Notes under the pieces: generated by a model | The model's input: the letters and a program-made list of their open reading frames with translations, nothing else | Told to the model about the DNA's origin: nothing | The model's database searches: none | Shown here: piece by piece, positions 1 to 8,269 of the stretch | How the letters are laid out: every line of letters begins with the position of its first letter | Position numbering within the stretch: the first letter of the stretch is position 1 | Made by a program: the position numbers and the translations under genes | Assembly: GCA_020052375.1 (NCBI GenBank) | Contig: JAGVPG010000010.1 | Coordinates: forward strand, 1 to 41,034 | DNA from: Actinomycetota bacterium | Lineage (GTDB): Bacteria; Actinomycetota; JAHEXW01; JAGVPG01 | Length of the DNA stretch: 41,034 nt | Direction: 5' to 3'

Positions 1-412
1 CATACAGCTGGAGGTAGTTGTTGGCTATCACCAGGGAGAACATGGCCGCTGTAAACAGGCATAAGGCGGCGTAATACCAGGAGAACCTCTTCTCTCCGTG
101 CATGTAGCCCAGGGAGTAGATCTGGACCATCAACGCCACCGTGGAGATGACTATCAGCATGACGGCCGCCAATGGATCTATCAGCAAGCCGACGCCTACA
201 TGGACGTTTCCGGTTATGAACCAGTCCCTGCTTATCTCAAGGGTCTTCCCACCCATCACCGTTATCAGGATCATGATTGAGTAGATAAAGGTAAACAGGA
301 TGGATCCGATACCAACGTACGAGCCTCTCCCCGGGAGTCTCTTCCCGAAGAAGACGATCAGTATGAACGCTATTAGCGGTAGTACGGGAATCAACCAGGC
401 ATATGAAAGCAT
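1..412 (-). CDS. nuoL: NADH-quinone oxidoreductase subunit L (NuoL), 5' part, cut by window edge
   Basis: Proton-pumping antiporter-like membrane subunit of respiratory complex I. The window holds only the first 137 codons; the gene runs off the left edge. I translated it from the reverse complement: it starts with ATG at 412, about 12 bases after a GGAGGG ribosome site, and begins MLSYAWLIPVLPLIAF. Three hydrophobic segments follow, then a stretch typical of NuoL (LIDPLAAVMLIVISTVA, then IYSLGYMHGEKRFSWYYA and LVIANNYLQLY) that precedes the conserved antiporter-like core. It lies 24 bases after nuoM in the same operon, so here M precedes L, the reverse of the usual L-M-N order. NuoN is not visible and could lie beyond the edge. 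MrpA or HyfB-like antiporters are related, but the context makes NuoL much the best call. Confidence 0.9.
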   Translation of the reverse strand, partial: MLSYAWLIPVLPLIAFILIVFFGKRLPGRGSYVGIGSILFTFIYSIMILITVMGGKTLEISRDWFITGNVHVGVGLLIDPLAAVMLIVISTVALMVQIYSLGYMHGEKRFSWYYAALCLFTAAMFSLVIANNYLQLY

Positions 413-436
413 CGTCTTTACAAACCCTCCGTTATC

Positions 437-1948
437 TTAAGTCACCGTTTTTATCAATGTGTTCACGGATTGGTTTACAAACATCAATAGTGATTCGGGA
501 TATATACCGACTATCAAAGTAAGGGCCATCAATGGGATGAACGTAAAGATCTCTCTGGGTGTCGCGTCCTTCAAATCGCCCAGCCGTTCCGGATACACTC
601 CCATAGCAACGCGTTGCAGCATCCACAAAAGATATGCCGCCGTAATGACGACGCCGGTCGAGCCGACCATCGCCCAGACTTTGACACTTCCAAGATATGA
701 TAAGATCACAGACCAGGTCGATCCGGAGTGAACGACAAAATTCGTTCCCATCGCCCCGACAAGCACCAGGAACTCAGCGACGAATCCGCTCATGCCCGGG
801 AGACCGAGCGAAGCGAAAGAGGCAAAACACAATATGGCCGCCAGTACCGGTATCTTGTTTAGAAGCCCGCCGAGTTCAGGGATCTGTCTGGTATGCGATC
901 TTTCATAAATATAACCTACGATCAGGAAGAGCATCGCCGTTATGCATCCGTGGCTGAACATCTGCATGACCGCGCCGTTAAGTCCCATCGCTGTCAGCGA
1001 TCCGATGCCGAGCATCACATATCCCATATGGCTGACGGACGAATAAGCGACCATCTTTTTCAAATCGGTCTGGATCATCGCGTTCAGAGCTCCGTAGATG
1101 ATATTGATAACACCTAAGATAGCGAGCACTAGAGCGAACTTGCGCGACGCGTGAGGCAGAGTGGGTAGTATGACCCGTATAAATCCGTATGCGCCCATCT
1201 TAAGGAGGATACCAGCCAGTAGCACACTGACCGCCGTCGGTGCTTCTACGTGCGCGTCCGGAAGCCATGTATGGAACGGGAAGATCGGGACCTTTACCGC
1301 AAACCCGGCGAAGAAACCCCAGAAGACAAGGTACTGGAACGCGACAGGATATCCGTGTTTGGCCAGAACGACCATGTCGAACGTATTGGCGCCGCCTTTG
1401 AAGTACAAAGCCAGGATACCCAGGAGCATAAACACGCTCCCTGCCAGTGTATATATAAAGAATTTGATGGCCGCGTATTCACGCCGCTCGCCACCCCATA
1501 TGCCTATCAGGAAATACATCGGAAGCAGGACGAGTTCCCAGAACACATAGAAAAGGACGTAATCCAAAGCGACGAATACGCCGAGCATGCCGACTTCAAG
1601 AAGCAGAAGGAGAGCGAAATAACCCTTTGGTTTTAACGATATATTCCATGAAGCGACAAGGGCAAGCACTGATAGAAGCGACGCCAGGAACACCATCGGG
1701 AGGCTTAGGCCGTCTACGCCCATGTAGTAGGAGGCGCCTACTGTCTTGCTCCAGATGAGCTTGTCGATGAACTGCATGCCTCCGCCCGGCTTGAAACTAA
1801 CGACTACGTACGTGCTCAAAGCGAGCGAGATCAACGTGGCGACCAGTCCGATCTGCTTCATCAACTTTGCGTTTTCTTTCTTTACAAACAGGATCAGCAA
1901 AGATCCGATAAGTGGTGTAAAGACTATGGCCGTAAGAATCCCCTTCAT
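437..1948 (-). CDS. nuoM: NADH-quinone oxidoreductase subunit M (NuoM)
   Basis: Antiporter-like, proton-translocating membrane subunit of complex I, 503 residues, the normal length. The protein is almost entirely transmembrane helices. Family landmarks are visible: FWELVLLPMYFLIG with the conserved glutamate at residue 138, AVKVPIFPFHTWLPDAH with the conserved lysine at 219, a second lysine at 250, and the MVAYSSVSHMGYVMLG segment. The ATG start at 1948 follows an AGGAGGG ribosome site by a few bases. The gene lies 32 bases after nuoK and 24 bases before nuoL, inside the nuo operon. Related MrpD and NdhD-type subunits share these motifs; the adjoining nuoA/H/J/K decides for complex I. Confidence 0.96.
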   Translation of the reverse strand: MKGILTAIVFTPLIGSLLILFVKKENAKLMKQIGLVATLISLALSTYVVVSFKPGGGMQFIDKLIWSKTVGASYYMGVDGLSLPMVFLASLLSVLALVASWNISLKPKGYFALLLLLEVGMLGVFVALDYVLFYVFWELVLLPMYFLIGIWGGERREYAAIKFFIYTLAGSVFMLLGILALYFKGGANTFDMVVLAKHGYPVAFQYLVFWGFFAGFAVKVPIFPFHTWLPDAHVEAPTAVSVLLAGILLKMGAYGFIRVILPTLPHASRKFALVLAILGVINIIYGALNAMIQTDLKKMVAYSSVSHMGYVMLGIGSLTAMGLNGAVMQMFSHGCITAMLFLIVGYIYERSHTRQIPELGGLLNKIPVLAAILCFASFASLGLPGMSGFVAEFLVLVGAMGTNFVVHSGSTWSVILSYLGSVKVWAMVGSTGVVITAAYLLWMLQRVAMGVYPERLGDLKDATPREIFTFIPLMALTLIVGIYPESLLMFVNQSVNTLIKTVT

Positions 1949-1980
1949 GAAACCCTCCTTCTATTATTAAACATGCCTTC

Positions 1981-2289
1981 CTACCACTTGAGCATGTCTA
2001 TCTCGTCGACATTAAGCGTCTGTTTTCCTCTATATATTGTCACGATGATAGCTAGTCCTACGCCGATCTCCGCCGCGCCTGAAGCCATGGCGAATATGGT
2101 GTACATCAATCCGACGATCGTGTGCGGAGTGATATATCTCGAGAATGCAACGAAGTTTACATTGACAGCGTTAAGCATCAACTCTACCGACAACAGTAAT
2201 AATATCGCGTTCCGCCGGGCAAGTACGCCGTACATGCCTATTGAGAACAGGATCGCGGAGAATATGACGAAATAATTGAGCGGTATCAT
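1981..2289 (-). CDS. nuoK: NADH-quinone oxidoreductase subunit K (NuoK)
   Basis: Small membrane subunit of complex I, 102 residues, three predicted transmembrane helices. Typical features are the buried glutamates in LLLLSVELMLNAVN (helix 2) and in ASGAAEIGVGLAIIV (helix 3), which belong to the proton path of the family. A longer reading frame extends upstream, but I chose the ATG at 2289 because it overlaps the nuoJ stop codon as ATGA and its protein starts exactly where NuoK proteins start. An AGGAGG-like stretch at the end of nuoJ serves as ribosome site. Translationally coupled to nuoJ. Confidence 0.95.
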   Translation of the reverse strand: MIPLNYFVIFSAILFSIGMYGVLARRNAILLLLSVELMLNAVNVNFVAFSRYITPHTIVGLMYTIFAMASGAAEIGVGLAIIVTIYRGKQTLNVDEIDMLKW

Positions 2290-2789
2290 TCTTCCTCCTT
2301 GCTTGCCAGAACGAGGACGCCGATCAGCGCAACGAGAAGGAGCACGGATATCATCTCGAACGGCAATACATACTTGGTAAAGAGTATCTTTCCGAACTTG
2401 GCCACCGTTAGGGGCGTCAATTTCTCTTGAGAAGTCGCCCACACCTTGGGCACCAGGACGACTAGAAGGACGGATAAGAAAACACCCGCCGTCGCGAATG
2501 CCATCCCCTTCTGCTGGTTATCCAGAGCAATCTCCATGCCTGCCTTCGGTTTTACCAGCATAAGCGCGAACAATACCATCGTCGTTACAGCTCCCGCATA
2601 TATGAGGACCTGCATTGCCGCGATAAACTGCGCGTATAAAAGTATATAGATACCGCTGACACTGGATAGGGCAAGCAGATGGACGAACACGGCATGCATT
2701 ATGTTCCTGGTGGTCACGATATATACGGCAGCCGACAGGATAAGAGAAGCCAGGATCAGAAATGCTATGGTCGGACCATTGACGGTCAT
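2286..2789 (-). CDS. nuoJ: NADH-quinone oxidoreductase subunit J (NuoJ)
   Basis: Membrane subunit of complex I, 167 residues with about five hydrophobic helices. The conserved helix-3 region with a pi-bulge motif is recognisable as QVLIYAGAVTTMVLFALML. The start is the ATG at 2789, which overlaps the stop codon of nuoH as ATGA; the longer upstream frame would run back into nuoH. The C-terminus ends in KEEE and the stop overlaps nuoK. Both overlaps indicate tight translational coupling H-J-K. NuoI, which normally separates H from J, is absent here because its sequence lies in the fusion gene upstream of nuoA. Confidence 0.94.
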   Translation of the reverse strand: MTVNGPTIAFLILASLILSAAVYIVTTRNIMHAVFVHLLALSSVSGIYILLYAQFIAAMQVLIYAGAVTTMVLFALMLVKPKAGMEIALDNQQKGMAFATAGVFLSVLLVVLVPKVWATSQEKLTPLTVAKFGKILFTKYVLPFEMISVLLLVALIGVLVLASKEEE

Positions 2790-3817
2790 CTGCGCGTCCT
2801 CCCCAGGTATATAAGCGTGGCGATAACGATGGTAAACTCCGTGACCGCCAAGGCAACCGGCCATATATCCGGCAGTAATATGATGATGCTGGCCGTCAAT
2901 ACAATATTAAGTAAAGACGCCGGCAACAGTACTTTCCATCCGAGATCCATAAGCTGGTCAGGTCTGACGCGCGGAAATGTGATCCGGATCCACGCCAGGA
3001 TAAAGAAAAGGACGTAGACCTTCAGTAGAAACCAGACCGGTGGCGGAAGGATCGGTCCCTTAAACCCACCTAAGAACAGTAAAGCCGTCATCGAACATAA
3101 GATGATCAGACTCACATATTCAGCCAGATAGAACAGCGCCCATCTCATGCCGCTATATTCTATATGATAACCGGCAATGATCTCGGACTCCGCGTGAGGG
3201 ATATCGAAAGGCGATCTGGAAAGCTCGGCTTCCGCCGCTATGACAAAAACCAGAAATCCGATCGGTTGGATAAAAGCATTCGGAACTACCTGCTTGTTCA
3301 CGATCGTTATCAGGTTCAGCGAACTTGCCATCATCGCTACACCCGCGATCGTCAGGCCAAAGGGCAGTTCGTAAGAAAGCAACTGGCCAGCCGCACGGAA
3401 CGCCCCTAGTAATGAGTACTTGTTAAACGACGACCAACCGGCCATTATCATACCGACGAATGTGAAAGCCGACAGGGCGATGATATAGAACGCTCCTATA
3501 TCAAGATTGATTACCACTAGCGTCGCGCTTAGCGGAATGGCGCCGATCGCCATGAAAGCCGGAACGAATACAACAAAAGGCGCGACTTTGAAGATCAACC
3601 TGTCCGACGCACCGGGGACGGTATCCTCTTTGTTCATCAGCTTGAGGACATCCGCGAACGGCTGAAGGACACCATGGAACTTTCCGGTCTCTATAGGGCC
3701 ATACCGGTCCATGATATGAGCGAATATCTTAAGCTCGCACCAGATGAACACTATGATATGAGTCAGAACAAGTACTATGACCAGTAACGCGAGTCCTATA
3801 CCTATCAGTAAACCCAT
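2786..3817 (-). CDS. nuoH: NADH-quinone oxidoreductase subunit H (NuoH)
   Basis: Membrane subunit that contacts the hydrophilic arm and forms much of the quinone chamber; 343 residues, normal size. Visible family motifs are RYGPIETGKFHGVLQPFADVLKL near the N-terminus, the loop SRSPFDIPHAESEIIAGYHI with the conserved acidic residues, and EYSGMRWALFYLAEY. The gene lies one base after nuoA and overlaps nuoJ at its end. The protein continues past the usual C-terminal arginine-rich segment (RITFPRVRPDQLMDLGWK) with two more hydrophobic helices, as in normal NuoH. The formate hydrogenlyase subunit HycD is the main alternative and is less likely in this context. Confidence 0.95.
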   Translation of the reverse strand: MGLLIGIGLALLVIVLVLTHIIVFIWCELKIFAHIMDRYGPIETGKFHGVLQPFADVLKLMNKEDTVPGASDRLIFKVAPFVVFVPAFMAIGAIPLSATLVVINLDIGAFYIIALSAFTFVGMIMAGWSSFNKYSLLGAFRAAGQLLSYELPFGLTIAGVAMMASSLNLITIVNKQVVPNAFIQPIGFLVFVIAAEAELSRSPFDIPHAESEIIAGYHIEYSGMRWALFYLAEYVSLIILCSMTALLFLGGFKGPILPPPVWFLLKVYVLFFILAWIRITFPRVRPDQLMDLGWKVLLPASLLNIVLTASIIILLPDIWPVALAVTEFTIVIATLIYLGRTRR

Positions 3818-3818
3818 A

Positions 3819-4184
3819 TCAAACCCATTTCAACACGCCTTTCTTCCAGGCATAGACCAGCCCGAGAAGAAGAATGAATATAAAGACCAGCATCTCTATA
3901 AGAGACGTGATCCCGAGTTCTCTGAATACGGTAGCCCATGGATATAAAAACGCGATTTCAACGTCGAAGATCAAAAAGAGTAAGGCGAACACATAGAAGC
4001 GGACATTGAATTGAGACCAGGCGCCACCGAACGGCACCATTCCGCATTCATATGGTTCGAGCTTGACCGGGTTCTCCTTTTTCGGTCTGACGACCGCCGA
4101 TACGCCCAACAGTATAGCAACAAAACAGAACGCCACCACTGCGAACATCGCCACATTAAGATACGCGCTCAGGTATTCACTCAC
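3819..4184 (-). CDS. nuoA: NADH-quinone oxidoreductase subunit A (NuoA)
   Basis: Small membrane subunit of complex I, 121 residues, three hydrophobic helices. The family signature is clear: KLEPYECGMVPFGGAW with the conserved cysteine on the loop, RFYVFALLFLIFDVEIAFLYPW on helix 2, and a C-terminal AWKKGVLKWV. The open frame extends 44 codons upstream, but those residues are the out-of-frame end of the previous gene. I chose the GTG at 4184, which overlaps the stop of the fusion gene as GTGA and puts the first helix at the usual place. NuoA normally comes first in nuo operons; here it follows nuoB, C, D and the fusion gene. Confidence 0.93.
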   Translation of the reverse strand: MSEYLSAYLNVAMFAVVAFCFVAILLGVSAVVRPKKENPVKLEPYECGMVPFGGAWSQFNVRFYVFALLFLIFDVEIAFLYPWATVFRELGITSLIEMLVFIFILLLGLVYAWKKGVLKWV

Positions 4185-6064
4185 TGGTCGACTCCTAACA
4201 TCCTGTTTTTCCCATAGACGGCGCCTTTTCTCGTATATGTCCCGAGTCCAAAGTCCGGAGTGTGAGATAAAGTAGTCGTCGGACACATCTCGACACATAT
4301 CTTGCAGAACTGGCATCTTCCGTAATCGAGTTCATACACGTCGACCATCCTCTCACCGTTCTGAGAATCCCTGACGGTTATGGCCCTCGTCGGACAGTTC
4401 TTCTCACAAATGTGACAGGCGATGCATCTTTGCGTCATGCATGAAAGACACCTCTCCGCTTGTTTGATCGCAATAGTCCGCGGATAGGTCTTTTCGACCT
4501 CGTCGAAGTTGGTTATCCTTTCCTTGGGATCGAGTTTTTCGGGATGCTCCCTGTTCGGGAGATCTTCATAACGATTCTTCATAGTATCTTCCCGGTTAAA
4601 CGCGTTCGACCAGTATTCACTAAGCTGACCACCGTTCAAGTGACGGTCGATACCCATAGCTGCTTTCCGGGCTGTGCCGATCGCATCGATTGCTATAGAC
4701 GGCCCTGTAACAGCATCACCGGCAGCAAAGATATTTTCCCGGTTAGTTCTGCCGGTTTCAGGATCGACCACTATCGCATCGCGTTTATTACAGTCCAAAC
4801 CCGCCTCTTTGAGCCAGTCCGTTTCCGGAGTCCGGCTTATGGCGGGTATCACCGTGTCGACATCGATCGTATATTCGCTTCCTTTGATCTGTACCGGACG
4901 CCTCCTACCGCTTTCGTCAGGAGGCCCGAGTTCCATTCTTAAAAGCTCCAGTTGCTTGACATAGTCACGACCAAGGACACGGACAGGAGCTACCAGGAAC
5001 TCTACCTTTACGCCTTCTTCCAGAGCGTCTTCGACCTCCGCGTCTAAAGCCGGCATCTCTTTGCGCGTCCTTCTATATAATATAGTGACTTTATCGGCGC
5101 CCATCCGGAGCGCGACTCTCGCGCAATCTATCGCGGTATTTCCGCCGCCTACGATAGCGACCTTTTTACCCATACCTATATCTTGTCCCAGACGGTCTCG
5201 CGCCAGAAATACCTCGCCCGGTATCACGCCTATAAGGTGTTCGCCTTCGATCTCCAGTTCCATCGGTTCATGCGCGCCTATACCAAGAAAAACAGCCGCG
5301 AAGTCTTGTTTTTTCAGATCATCAAGGGTAAGGCCGCCTGGGCCGAAAGGTGTATTGAGCTGTATCTTGACGCCGAGTCTCTTCAAGTTCTCGACTTCTT
5401 TCTCGACGATGGATTCAGGCAGACGGTATTCGGGTATGCCGACTGTCAGCATACCTCCCACTTTTGGAAAACGGTCGAAGACCGTCACATCATATCCGCA
5501 TTTGGCCAGATAGAACGCAGCGCTCATGCCCGCGGGACCGGCACCTATGACTGCGACCTTCTTACCTTTTCTTATCTTTGGCGGCGTATAGACTTTATTA
5601 AGCCTCTCGGCGCTTACGTTATCTGCCATAAAGCGCTTTATCCAGCAGATCGTGACTGGTTCGTCTTCCTCGCCGCGCCGGCAGGCATCTTCGCAAGGGT
5701 GAGGACATACGCGGCCGATGATCGCGGGTATCGGGTTTTTCTCCAGATGTAGCTCAAAGGCGTCATCATATCTACCCGCGGCTACCAGGCCTATGTAACC
5801 TCTTGCGTCCACATTTGCCGGGCAAGCCACCTGGCAGGGCGGCATGACATCCGAAACAAGGACGTCAGGCACGGCCTCGTCTATCGCGCCTTTCATGATA
5901 AGGCGGCCGCGAGACAGGGCCGGGATCGGCAAACGCTCACGCGGATACTGTACGGTGACACTTCTCTTAAGCAAGGTCCTCATCGTGACATACATGCTTT
6001 TCAGAAGACCCAAACCGTATATAGGGATAGAACCGTTGGTCTGCACTTTCGTTTTTGTTTCCAT
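4181..6064 (-). CDS. NuoI split by an inserted GltD-type FAD/NAD(P)H oxidoreductase (fusion protein)
   Basis: 627 residues in place of nuoI (about 160-180 usually). Residues 1-54 match the NuoI N-terminus: an amphipathic segment GLLKSMYVTMRTLLKR, then VTVQYPRERLP and SRGR. Residues about 70-140 are a GltD-type N-terminal Fe-S domain, with cysteines 77, 81, 120, 124 and 128. Residues about 166-480 are a two-Rossmann flavoprotein: GAGPAG at 174-179 for FAD and GGGNTA at 306-311 for the nicotinamide nucleotide, followed by LYRR (330-333), which in GltD proteins favours NADPH. GDAVTGP at 449-455 closes the FAD site. Residues about 547-620 return to NuoI, with two 4Fe-4S motifs (Cys 547/550/553/557 and 584/587/590/594) and a NuoI-like tail. 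Inference: the protein brings electrons from NAD(P)H directly to the complex I iron-sulfur chain and substitutes for NuoEFG. The gene sits between nuoD (10 bases) and nuoA (4-base overlap). The domain calls are firm; the function is inferred. Confidence 0.9.
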   Translation of the reverse strand: METKTKVQTNGSIPIYGLGLLKSMYVTMRTLLKRSVTVQYPRERLPIPALSRGRLIMKGAIDEAVPDVLVSDVMPPCQVACPANVDARGYIGLVAAGRYDDAFELHLEKNPIPAIIGRVCPHPCEDACRRGEEDEPVTICWIKRFMADNVSAERLNKVYTPPKIRKGKKVAVIGAGPAGMSAAFYLAKCGYDVTVFDRFPKVGGMLTVGIPEYRLPESIVEKEVENLKRLGVKIQLNTPFGPGGLTLDDLKKQDFAAVFLGIGAHEPMELEIEGEHLIGVIPGEVFLARDRLGQDIGMGKKVAIVGGGNTAIDCARVALRMGADKVTILYRRTRKEMPALDAEVEDALEEGVKVEFLVAPVRVLGRDYVKQLELLRMELGPPDESGRRRPVQIKGSEYTIDVDTVIPAISRTPETDWLKEAGLDCNKRDAIVVDPETGRTNRENIFAAGDAVTGPSIAIDAIGTARKAAMGIDRHLNGGQLSEYWSNAFNREDTMKNRYEDLPNREHPEKLDPKERITNFDEVEKTYPRTIAIKQAERCLSCMTQRCIACHICEKNCPTRAITVRDSQNGERMVDVYELDYGRCQFCKICVEMCPTTTLSHTPDFGLGTYTRKGAVYGKNRMLGVDQ

Positions 6065-6074
6065 TATCTCCAGC

Positions 6075-7202
6075 TCATCTGTCGATACAACCGAGTACGA
6101 TGTCTACACTTGCCAGTACGGCGACCACATCGGGAAGTACCATCCCTTCGACTACGCGGCTGCCGTACATAAGGTTTGTATAAGAAGGCGAACGCAGTTT
6201 CAGTCTATATGGTTTCTCACCGCCGTCAGAAACCAGATATACTCCGAACTCACCTTTTGTATTCTCTGTCCTTATATAGACTTCACCTTTTGGAAGTCTG
6301 ATCTTCCTGGGTACTTTAGCCCTGATCGGACCCCCCGGCAGTCCCTCGATTGCTTGTTTTATGATCTTCGCCGATTCCCTCATCTCGTTCATCCGCACTT
6401 TAAAGCGGTCGAAGGCATCTCCGTTCTTGCCGACCGGGATATCGAAATCAAACAACGGGTAGACGGAATAGGGCTCGAGTTTCCGGAGATCGATGGGAAC
6501 GCCGGTCGACCTCAAGAACGGTCCGCTGCAGCCGTAGTTGATAGCTTCTTCCTTATCGAGGACACCGACGCCGATGGTCCTGGCTCTGAAGACTTCATTG
6601 TCTTCCAGGAGCATCTCGTATTCATCGACTCTGCCCGGTATCCAATCAGCCAGTTTCTTCACATCGGCCTCGAAATCATCGTGGACTTCTTCTCTTACAC
6701 CGCCATACGTAAGATAGTGATAATGGACCCGGGCGCCTGTGACTCTTTCCATCACACGCTGGATCAAGTCCCGGTCGCGAAAAGAATACATGAATGCCGT
6801 GCCGAATAGACCTACATCGTTTGCGAACGACCCAACCCATATCAGGTGATTCAGGATCCTGTTGAGTTCAAGCATGATGACCCGGAGAAATTCGGCTCTT
6901 TCCGGTACCTTGATCTCCGCGAGCTTCTCGACAGCCATCACATAAGACAGTTCGTTGTTTATGTTCGAGACATAATCCGTCCTGTCAAAGTGGGGCGTGA
7001 TCTGCATATAGGTCAAGTCTTCGCACAGTTTTTCAACGCCTCTGTGCAGATATCCTATATACGGGACTGCCTTTATGATCCTTTCACCGTCAAGAGTCGC
7101 GACGATCCTGAGAACACCGTGAGTCGCCGGGTGATGAGGGCCGATGTTGAGGTCCATCGTGTCTGTTTGTAAGAGCTGCTCGTCGTGTTTGATCTCTTCC
7201 AT
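6075..7202 (-). CDS. nuoD: NADH-quinone oxidoreductase subunit D (NuoD)
   Basis: Hydrophilic subunit that, with NuoB, forms the quinone-reducing site; evolved from the [NiFe] hydrogenase large subunit. 375 residues, normal for a free NuoD (not fused to NuoC). Motifs: LNIGPHHPATHGVLR with the quinone-site histidines, GYLHRGVEKLCED, GSFANDVG, the SYTNL and VVAVLASVDIVLGCIDR C-terminus ending in the conserved aspartate-arginine. The nickel-binding cysteines of hydrogenases are absent, as expected. The ATG start shares one base with the nuoC stop (TGATG). It is followed 10 bases later by the NuoI/GltD fusion. Confidence 0.96.
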   Translation of the reverse strand: MEEIKHDEQLLQTDTMDLNIGPHHPATHGVLRIVATLDGERIIKAVPYIGYLHRGVEKLCEDLTYMQITPHFDRTDYVSNINNELSYVMAVEKLAEIKVPERAEFLRVIMLELNRILNHLIWVGSFANDVGLFGTAFMYSFRDRDLIQRVMERVTGARVHYHYLTYGGVREEVHDDFEADVKKLADWIPGRVDEYEMLLEDNEVFRARTIGVGVLDKEEAINYGCSGPFLRSTGVPIDLRKLEPYSVYPLFDFDIPVGKNGDAFDRFKVRMNEMRESAKIIKQAIEGLPGGPIRAKVPRKIRLPKGEVYIRTENTKGEFGVYLVSDGGEKPYRLKLRSPSYTNLMYGSRVVEGMVLPDVVAVLASVDIVLGCIDR

Positions 7203-7696
7203 CAGTCTTTCTTATACTCCAGTTTAAAGTCCTTCCGTAACGGATAACCTTCGAAGTCGTCGGTCAAGAGAAGTCTCCTTGGGTCAGGGTGTCCTTCAAA
7301 AGTAATACCGAACAGCTCGGCAGTTTCGCGTTCATGCCAGTCGACGCCCATCCATACACTCGTCACGGACGGCAAGACCGGCGCTTCCCTTTTAATACGC
7401 GTTTTCAATGTCAATCTGCACTTATGATCTATCGAGTATATGTGATGCACCACTTCAAGTTCTTTGCCATAGTCGACTCCGCTTGTGCACATGGGATAAT
7501 CGAATCCGAGTTCTTTCTTTAAATATTCCGCGATCGATAGCAAGCCGTCTTTATCGACGAGGAGCATAAGCTCTCCGTCTGCGATATCGCTTGACTTGAT
7601 GAAGCGTCCGAAGGCGCCTTTGAGAGTGCGTTCGATCTCTCCCAGGTGGACGTCCTGTTTTATTTTTGCTTGTTTGTGATCATTATCAGTGTTCAT
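7202..7696 (-). CDS. nuoC: NADH-quinone oxidoreductase subunit C (NuoC)
   Basis: Structural subunit of the complex I hydrophilic arm (30-kDa family), 164 residues, unfused. The family signature is seen in [43 protein letters not shown], of which DWHERE.ELFGI is the most diagnostic part. The ATG at 7696 lies inside the end of nuoB (11-base overlap) and the stop shares a base with nuoD, so B, C and D are translationally coupled. The first 20 residues are polar and poorly conserved. Confidence 0.95.
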   Translation of the reverse strand: MNTDNDHKQAKIKQDVHLGEIERTLKGAFGRFIKSSDIADGELMLLVDKDGLLSIAEYLKKELGFDYPMCTSGVDYGKELEVVHHIYSIDHKCRLTLKTRIKREAPVLPSVTSVWMGVDWHERETAELFGITFEGHPDPRRLLLTDDFEGYPLRKDFKLEYKKD

Positions 7697-8159
7697 GACC
7701 TGCTATCTTCTCTCTTAGCATTATGATCCCGTCTATCAACGCTTCCGGGCGCGGTGGACAACCGGGGACATATACGTCCACCGGTATGATCTTATCAACA
7801 CCTTGTACGACTGAATAAGAATCCGCGTACGGACCGCCACCTATTGCACAAGATCCCATAGCTAACACCCACTTAGGATCCGCCATCTGTTCGTAAAGTC
7901 TTAGCACTACAGGCGCCATCTTCTTTGTAACAGTACCGGAGATTATCATGAGATCCGATTGACGGGGAGACGCGGGCAGGGGAAGAACACCGAAACGATT
8001 CGCATCGTAGTGAGGTGCGTAAGTCGACATCATCTCAATAGCGCAGCAAGCAAGGCCAAAGGTCAGTGGCCATAATGATGACTTCTGCGCCCAGTGGATC
8101 AGCTTGTCGGCGTTAGTAAAAACTATATTGTTTGTGTTATATTTCTCAACTAAGCCCAA
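7686..8159 (-). CDS. nuoB: NADH-quinone oxidoreductase subunit B (NuoB), first gene of the operon
   Basis: Carries the terminal 4Fe-4S cluster N2 that reduces quinone. 157 residues. The cluster ligands are visible: the tandem cysteines C38-C39 in [11 protein letters not shown]104 in AMGSCAIGG and C134 in [11 protein letters not shown]. The start is a TTG at 8159 (GGAAGG lies about 9 bases upstream); no in-frame ATG precedes the conserved region at a sensible distance. It is the first nuo gene here because galT, upstream, is separated by 110 bases that contain a promoter-like sequence. nuoA does not precede it, unlike most bacterial nuo operons. Confidence 0.94.
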   Translation of the reverse strand: MGLVEKYNTNNIVFTNADKLIHWAQKSSLWPLTFGLACCAIEMMSTYAPHYDANRFGVLPLPASPRQSDLMIISGTVTKKMAPVVLRLYEQMADPKWVLAMGSCAIGGGPYADSYSVVQGVDKIIPVDVYVPGCPPRPEALIDGIIMLREKIAGHEH

Positions 8160-8233
8160 CTTACTACCCTTCCTCGCTTGATTAGGGAATGGAAAAAAGA
8201 TAGTTGCTAGAGTTACAAACTGATTAAATCAAA

Positions 8234-8262
8234 AATATATCATAAGAAACGCAAGTTAGCAA
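8234..8262 (-). promoter_or_regulatory. Putative sigma-A promoter of the nuo operon
   Basis: Read on the minus strand, TTGCTA (8262-8257) and TATATT (8239-8234) are separated by 17 bases in an AT-rich 110-base gap between galT and nuoB. The boxes match 4-5 of 6 consensus positions each. It is the only good candidate between the two genes and would give a leader of about 70 bases before the nuoB TTG. Sequence match only. Confidence 0.5.
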
Positions 8263-8269
8263 AGAATAT

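Noticed and set aside
5844-6809. Plus-strand frame of 321 codons
   Set aside because: It lies wholly opposite the NuoI/GltD fusion and nuoD, both strongly supported; the translation has no recognisable domain and is an antisense shadow.
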